Of a stretch of DNA of 64,000 nucleotides, positions 57,735-64,000 are shown one piece after another. Numbering within the stretch: position 1 is the first letter of the stretch; each line of letters opens with the position of its first letter. The DNA is taken from contig CM059974.1 in the NCBI GenBank assembly GCA_030490835.1, positions 6,393,501 through 6,457,500 of the forward strand, read 5' to 3'. A program made the position numbers and the translations under genes. The notes below the pieces were generated by a model. That model was not told where the DNA came from and searched no databases. It was given only the letters and a program-made list of their open reading frames with translations. This stretch comes from Annona cherimola (Eukaryota; Streptophyta; Magnoliopsida; Magnoliales; Annonaceae).

Positions 57735-58440
57735 ATATGCAGCAGCAAGAGGTAAAAATAATCTGATCGAGACGGTATGATGAAGAGAACATGAGATGTG
57801 GTCATCCTATGGAAAATATCAAATCGATTGGCAAAAAAAATAAGTTTAATCACAGATACAATATAAAAAGATGCTCTGTGTTGCAGCCCTTGACTGAAAG
57901 AATTAGATGAAAAAGATTTGCCGTACACAATACAATTAGTTCGAGCTTTTCGTATTAATAGTTTCATAATCTTACTATGGACTTGGAGGTCGTAAGTTAT
58001 CTGAGCTGCACACATTGACCGACTGCAAAGGCTTGTGCCCCCCACTTTTTACACCACTTTTGATGTGATGTGACGTTCAATGTCTTTACTTTTTAATTAT
58101 TATTTTTATATTTCAATTATTTTCATATCTTTTTATATAATTGTCACATCAATAATTAAAAGTAAAAATAATAAATATAAAATAGAAAAGCGTGTTGTTG
58201 TTGCTGTTGTTTTTTTTTTTCATGAATTCCTTTTTAATGGAAACCTTAAGATGTTGGATGAAAGGTAAACCAAATAAGAAGATTCAACAAGGGAGAGGCT
58301 GTGTATTGGAATTGAGAAAAATGATATTAGAAACGAAAAAAGATAAAGTAGCTATTGAGAAACGTGACGATTAGAAATGAAAAAAAAAAAAAAAAAAAGA
58401 GCAAGGTAGTTATGTGCTAGAAATTAAAAAGTATATGGAA
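57735..58440. other. Intergenic, no gene seen
   Basis: Low-complexity stretches (a T-run at 58210, an A-run at 58380-58399) and the inverted wording 'atttcaattattttcatat' near 58110 typical of the local MITEs. No coding signal. Confidence 0.35.
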
Positions 58441-58446
58441 GACAAG

Positions 58447-58715
58447 GGGACGTTTGTTAACATGCTACTATGGGAATCATGATTTTTTCATAGTATTTGG
58501 TTTATCAATACCAATCATTACTCTATCAACCACACTATTTTTTCCATTTTTACTCTTACATTTCAATCATTTTTCCTACAAACTATATACAATAAACTTA
58601 TTTATTCCAACCATAGCCTCTATCATTTCCTATCAATCACACATTTCTTAAAATATTCTTTTTTTATTTCTCACCATTTTCCACAGTTCCACCGTTTTAC
58701 GCGTTACGACTTACG
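58447..58715. mobile_element. MITE-like element
   Basis: Left 'gggacgtttgttaacatg' and right 'acgaaacgtcc' give short inverted ends. The interior ('actattttttccatttttac', 'catttcaatcatttt') matches the element in PAT intron 6 (5604-5822). Confidence 0.55.
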
Positions 58716-58796
58716 AAACGTCCTGTAAATAAGATTTTTCGAAAAATGAAACTTTCTACTTCATTGGCATTCAATGCCATAATATACTTCTGTACA

Positions 58797-59045
58797 GGGG
58801 CAGGTTAGCTGAGCCCCAGGTACTCGTGGGAGGGTACCGTGATTACGCCAGCCGCCAGCTGCAAGGACCACCCTTCGGCCTGTTCCGGATTAATAACCAC
58901 GATTGCAATAAATCGTCAATATTGCAAACCGATTCTGGGCTCGTGGTCCGCCTGATTGGCATTCGTGAAGCGGAGCCGTTGCCCGGGATGGACCTACGAA
59001 AGACCTTACGCTAACCTGGGCTCATGGTCCAGATGGTCCAGTAAT
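58797..59045. other. GC-rich island of unknown origin
   Basis: About 240 bases of clearly higher G+C than the surroundings, starting 'caggggcaggttagctgag' and ending with two related pieces, 'gggctcgtggtccgcc' and 'gggctcatggtccag'. A frame of 62 residues crosses it. It may be a retroelement piece or an insertion; I recognise neither a protein nor an RNA. Confidence 0.35.
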
Positions 59046-60250
59046 TTCCCTTGTTGAACGATAATGGGCTTTTTCTATTACAACTGTCAACTTTTTATAC
59101 TCCAGTGAAAGTGTGAAACATTACCAACAAAAAAAAAAAATTTGAGAAAAATTATAAAATCATCTTTTTTTGATCGGGAATCTAAAATCATCGTTCCATG
59201 GGATATATTTATCTTAATAATTTTACTTTTCGATCTGTTCATTTGAATGGAATTCAATTTCATAGAAATTTTCATTTTTTCAAAAGACCGTAGTTCATAT
59301 GCCGCTATTGTTCACAATAATCATAGTTTTTTTTTTTATCATTACATATAGTTCAGGAATGGGAATCGATGCAAGTCATGCCAAGTCAAGATTTTTCCAA
59401 CAATAATCGTAATTTTAACAAATTTTATTTATTATGCCAGGTTGAGACAAAGTCGGTTTACTTATACTTTTTTTAATAGATTTTAAAACAAACTTTGAGT
59501 TGGTCTTAAATCAAATTCATGTTGGTGAGTGGTAAAAATTGCAAGTCAAGTATAATGATTTTAAGAATTTAGACACATCAAATATAAAGATACATTTATG
59601 CTAAATTTAAATATTAAATATTTCAATATTTTACTAATTAATATAAATAAACATCATTACTAATGGAAAACATGAGTAAATATAGTGTAATTTTATTAAA
59701 ATAGGTTTACTTAATTCATAATGGATTTTGACCTCTTTTACAAATATTTTTTTTTAAAATAATAGTATTTTCTACCAGTATTTCCTAAATGTTGGGAAAA
59801 CTCCGATTATTGCATAAGAGTGATATGTATATACACAAGTGCCAATAATCATAAATAATATGAAAATTTTGAAAGAAAATGAAAATAAAATTTAAAATAT
59901 GTAATTTTTAATAAATAAATATATGCTAGGCAAGTCAAGATTCTTTAGATGAAGATACGATCGACCCATCCCAACTTTATTTTTTAATTCAAGTCAAAAA
60001 TTTTGACTCATCCTTATATCAAGTCAAAATTTTTAACTCATCCTTATATCAAGTCAAAAAGTTTATTTTTTTAATCAAAAATGGGTTGGAGCACTTTAAT
60101 TTTTAACATTGTTATTCTTATATAGGGCACATGTATATTGCCCTTAAATATACATCAACTATAGAAGTAAAAATATGTTGGATTTCATGGAAAGATAATG
60201 CTTGTGGAAGATGATAGTGGTTTCTTGTAATGTTCAAAATTAAATAATAT
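59046..60250. other. AT-rich intergenic DNA
   Basis: No gene. A short tandem repeat at about 59990-60060 ('tatatcaagtcaaaatttt' units). Confidence 0.35.
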
Positions 60251-60254
60251 CGTG

Positions 60255-60920
60255 TGCTTTAAAAGTGATAAAATTTTTATACGAAAAAGATTTTAGCATA
60301 AAAATTTTTAAAATGAGAGAATATAATGCAATATGACAAAGGTAATGATCAGGAGTAAAGAGAATAAGTTTTAAATATATAGGTTAATTATAAGGGCAGT
60401 TGCATGAAATAAACAAAAAATAGAATAATTATACAAGAAAATATAAAAATAATTAAAAAATAGGATAATAATGGAGAGTAAAAAGTTTTAAATTTAGGGC
60501 ATGATTGGATATTACAAAAAAATTTAAAAAAACTTTTTACTATTTACGACAATCTTATTTTTAATCATTTATTTACCTCCTTATATACAAATGTCATATT
60601 TTCGATTATTTTTATACAATTAACTATGCAACTAACGAATCTATTTTAATTTTATTTCTTTTTACTTTTCATCATTATTCTTATCATATCACATTTTTTT
60701 CAAATTAAAAACTTTTTATATCAAATGTTTATTTACTTTAAAAACTTTTTATTCTTCATAATTATTTAATTATTTAATTATTTATTCACATCTTTACTCA
60801 CAATTATCTTATTTTTCAATCATTTTTACGTAATAATCTATGCAACTAACTTTATCTATTTTAAATATATTGTTTTTACTCGTATCACTATTCTTATCAT
60901 ATCATATCATTTTCCGAACG
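60255..60920. mobile_element. Two adjacent worn MITEs in opposite orientation
   Basis: 60255-60490 has the family interior in one direction ('gtaatgatcaggagtaaag', 'gagagtaaaaagtttt'). 60500-60720 and 60730-60905 have it in the other ('cattattcttatcatatcac', twice). They resemble the GGGTGTGTTTGG family but their ends are decayed. Confidence 0.5.
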
Positions 60921-61090
60921 CATTTTCGAAAATTTTCCCTTGATCATTTTCAAAACACTCCCCGAATAATTTTTGTCCGAAAAGTTCCATTGATAAGCAG
61001 ATATGCGCATGATAAGAAAGAATAACAAAACCGAGACCGTTAGTCGATGCTCCAGTGCTTCACACAAAAAGGGTCATATCGGGTGCAGTG

Positions 61091-61096
61091 TATAAA
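61091..61096 (+). promoter_or_regulatory. TATA box of the S13 gene
   Basis: TATAAA about 120 bases before the start codon at 61213 and 37 bases before a telo-box, consistent with a transcription start near 61120. Confidence 0.55.
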
Positions 61097-61127
61097 GGTC
61101 CCAGGCACTCGCTCCTGCCTTCCTTGA

Positions 61128-61135
61128 AAACCCTA
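61128..61135 (+). promoter_or_regulatory. telo-box (AAACCCTA) in the S13 leader
   Basis: AAACCCTA followed by CCGAGCGAG, right after the expected transcription start. Telo-boxes are characteristic of plant ribosomal protein genes, which supports the gene call. Confidence 0.65.
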
Positions 61136-61212
61136 CCGAGCGAGAGGAAGAGGCGTGCTTTGTGGGAAGGGCAGCATTCCATCCACCATCTCACTCCAGC
61201 AGCAGCAGCAGC

Positions 61213-61973
<761 letters not shown>

Positions 61974-62403
61974 GTAAGTTTTTTGCGCACATGTATTCTG
62001 CACATTGCCTTTTTTCTCGAAGAACTACTTTCATTCATTTTTATTCTTCTTGAATTCGTCAGAGCTCGTGATTGCTGGACTTCAGGTTTTATTATTTGTA
62101 TTTTGTCCATTTCATTGGTTCTGAATTTGCAAAATCTGGTATATCTAGTTTTGTCACTGTATCATGGCACAACAGGCTAAATGTTCACTTGGTTATTTTG
62201 AATTTCTCAATTTGACTCATAGAAATAAGAAAATCCTCGAAAATTGGGACTGGCCTAAGTATCGATTTGTTGTTTAGTTCTTGCAGTTCAGGATAAAAGT
62301 CATGGAGTCTGCGATCAGTGTAGCTGTTATGATGAATAAGATAGTGCCATCTGAGATTCTTTAGGCATGTGCTTGTATTGTATTGTGTGTGCGCGTGTGT
62401 ACA

Positions 62404-62439
<36 letters not shown>

Positions 62440-64000
62440 TATATATTAAAAAAAAGTAAGCTGACGATGAATAATTTGGTTCAGGGTTAGTTCTGTGGGA
62501 GTAATTATTTCAACCTTTCCATGTGGTTTGTTTACCTGTCTCGCTTCTGTCTAGATTTTGATGATCATTATCCTATATAATGTTCATTTTTTATCTGTCT
62601 GAGTTCATTTACAGAACAATCTTTGATCTCTGCCAATGAATAATGAATAAAAGCAGCACTACTAGTCTGCTATTAGTGAAGTCCAAATGTTAAATGAATA
62701 GAATCCTAGCTTCTGCTGCCGATCGAATTGTCAATGGCAGACACTATTGTGGGTGCGGATGGAGGTGGGGAGTGGAGAAGTGAATATTTTTGAAAAGTGC
62801 AAGAGTTATGTGATATGATAGAGGTTTTTATAGAGGTGAAGCAAGAAAAACAAGATAGTTGTATAAGAAAATTTTTGAAATATAAGGGTAAAAATAGGGT
62901 AGTAAGGTAGTTGAGACGTCAAGCCATTTTTTTTGAAAAGTGTGTGAGGGTTGGGGCAATGATAGCTTCTCACTTACCTTTGTTAGCAAATGGTGCCTTA
63001 GACATGGCCAACTAGGACAAGACTCGTCAGTGGTCTGGGCATTTTTTTTGTGATGCTGCATTTGTAAGGCTTACTGCTATCTCTGACTAAATACTTTGAT
63101 GGCAGCCTTCAATTGTAAAACAATTAAATTTCAAAATTACCTATCTGTGTCATCATCATCATCATCATCATCATCATAAGCCATTTCCCACCTAGGTGAG
63201 GTCGGCTGCATGGATTCTGTTACGCCATTTACCCATCTGTGTCTTGTTGACAAAGGAGGTGACATAGGACAACTTGGATTAGCTTCATAAGAATAGTGAC
63301 CTTCACATTTAGGAGTCATCTTAAGCAGGTCCGTCTGAGATTAGATGGATTCATGATCCTCACAAGTCAAAACAGACCAGCTTGGTCTTGAATCAAGTTG
63401 TAAATTTCTGGTGCTGCTGTGCCTGCTCACCTCGGCCAAACAGTGAATGGCTCCTGCCTGATTGGACTAGTGTGAATGATTGATATCTAGATTGCTATTT
63501 ATGGGAGATTACTATTTATGGCTATACAAATAAGATTTCTTTGTGATCATGTATTATTATTGTTATTGTTTGAAGACAGACAAAGTGATTAGCTCCTTAT
63601 GTCTTTGAAATTATCTACAAATTGATGGGTTTTTGAGAAGTCTGCAACAAGAATACAATAATGATACAAAAGTAGAAGTGATCATATCAATCAATAAATT
63701 GTTGTTGCTCGTTGCTTTTTTATTTTGGTCTATGGTTCATGTATCAAATCACATCATGTTGAATGCCATGGCTAAAGTTGATGGGCAACCCGGATTGAAC
63801 AGTTGAATTATCAGTGCCTCTCCCACTCAATAAAAAGCATTGTAAAAATATTATTTCATAACTTCCAGTTACAAAGCACCCTCTCATAGTTGCCATCATT
63901 TTTCGTGTGAACTCTTGTTTATGGCTACTCTCTCATACTCACCATGGCATTGCTGAATCTATTTTCTTGTTCAAGATCCCGATTTGCATTCACATTTAGT
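61974..64000 (+). other. Presumed last intron of the S13 gene, or 3' flank
   Basis: Begins with GTAAGT. Contains a 'cata' microsatellite (62401-62446 with a TA run), a MITE-like piece (about 62775-62998), an 'atc' microsatellite (63150-63177) and otherwise unremarkable sequence. I searched by eye for a short exon beginning with the missing S13 tail and did not find one. Confidence 0.45.

Overview
This is a nuclear chromosome segment of a flowering plant. It has spliced genes with GT-AG introns, plastid/mitochondrial-type proteins, plant-specific families (DUF1442, PLS-type PPR, LRR receptor kinase), AT-rich intergenic DNA and many DNA transposons and MITEs. The species cannot be named from the sequence.

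Layout. A DHHC protein S-acyltransferase (PAT14-like) occupies 2725-7177 (+). An MLF-like protein lies at 13781-15738 (+). A DUF1442 protein lies at 18965-19779 (+), and an organellar ICT1/ArfB-type GGQ peptide-release protein at 23516-26886 (+). A second DUF1442 gene is at 27608-28234 (-), with a broken third copy at about 31018-31408 (-). An RPA1 (RPA70) C-terminal fragment lies at about 34815-35985 (-). An intronless CRR4-like PPR protein is at 36924-38894 (+), an LRR receptor kinase with a degenerate kinase domain at 44493-47394 (-), and ribosomal protein S13 at 61213 to beyond the right edge (+). I reconstructed exon boundaries by hand, checking reading phase and GT-AG ends; all complete gene models are in frame.

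Space between genes is mostly transposon-derived. There are two hAT elements with 8-bp target duplications (7653-9135, 20456-22180), a palindromic Mutator-like (MULE) element with a 9-bp duplication (1001-2155), further foldback MULE-like elements (26289-26684, 29821-30278, 38990-40613), a tRNA-derived SINE (10050-10312) and several MITE families. Remnant terminal repeats at 33224-33330 and 36690-36789 suggest that the RPA1 fragment sits inside an old gene-capturing MULE.

The genes are not one pathway: they cover protein palmitoylation, ribosome function and rescue, organelle RNA editing and receptor signalling. From memory, the same gene families (S13, DUF1442, DHHC; LRR kinase, CRR4, DUF1442, MLF) lie close together in two related Arabidopsis segments. 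This looks like an old conserved neighbourhood, and it strengthens the orthology calls.
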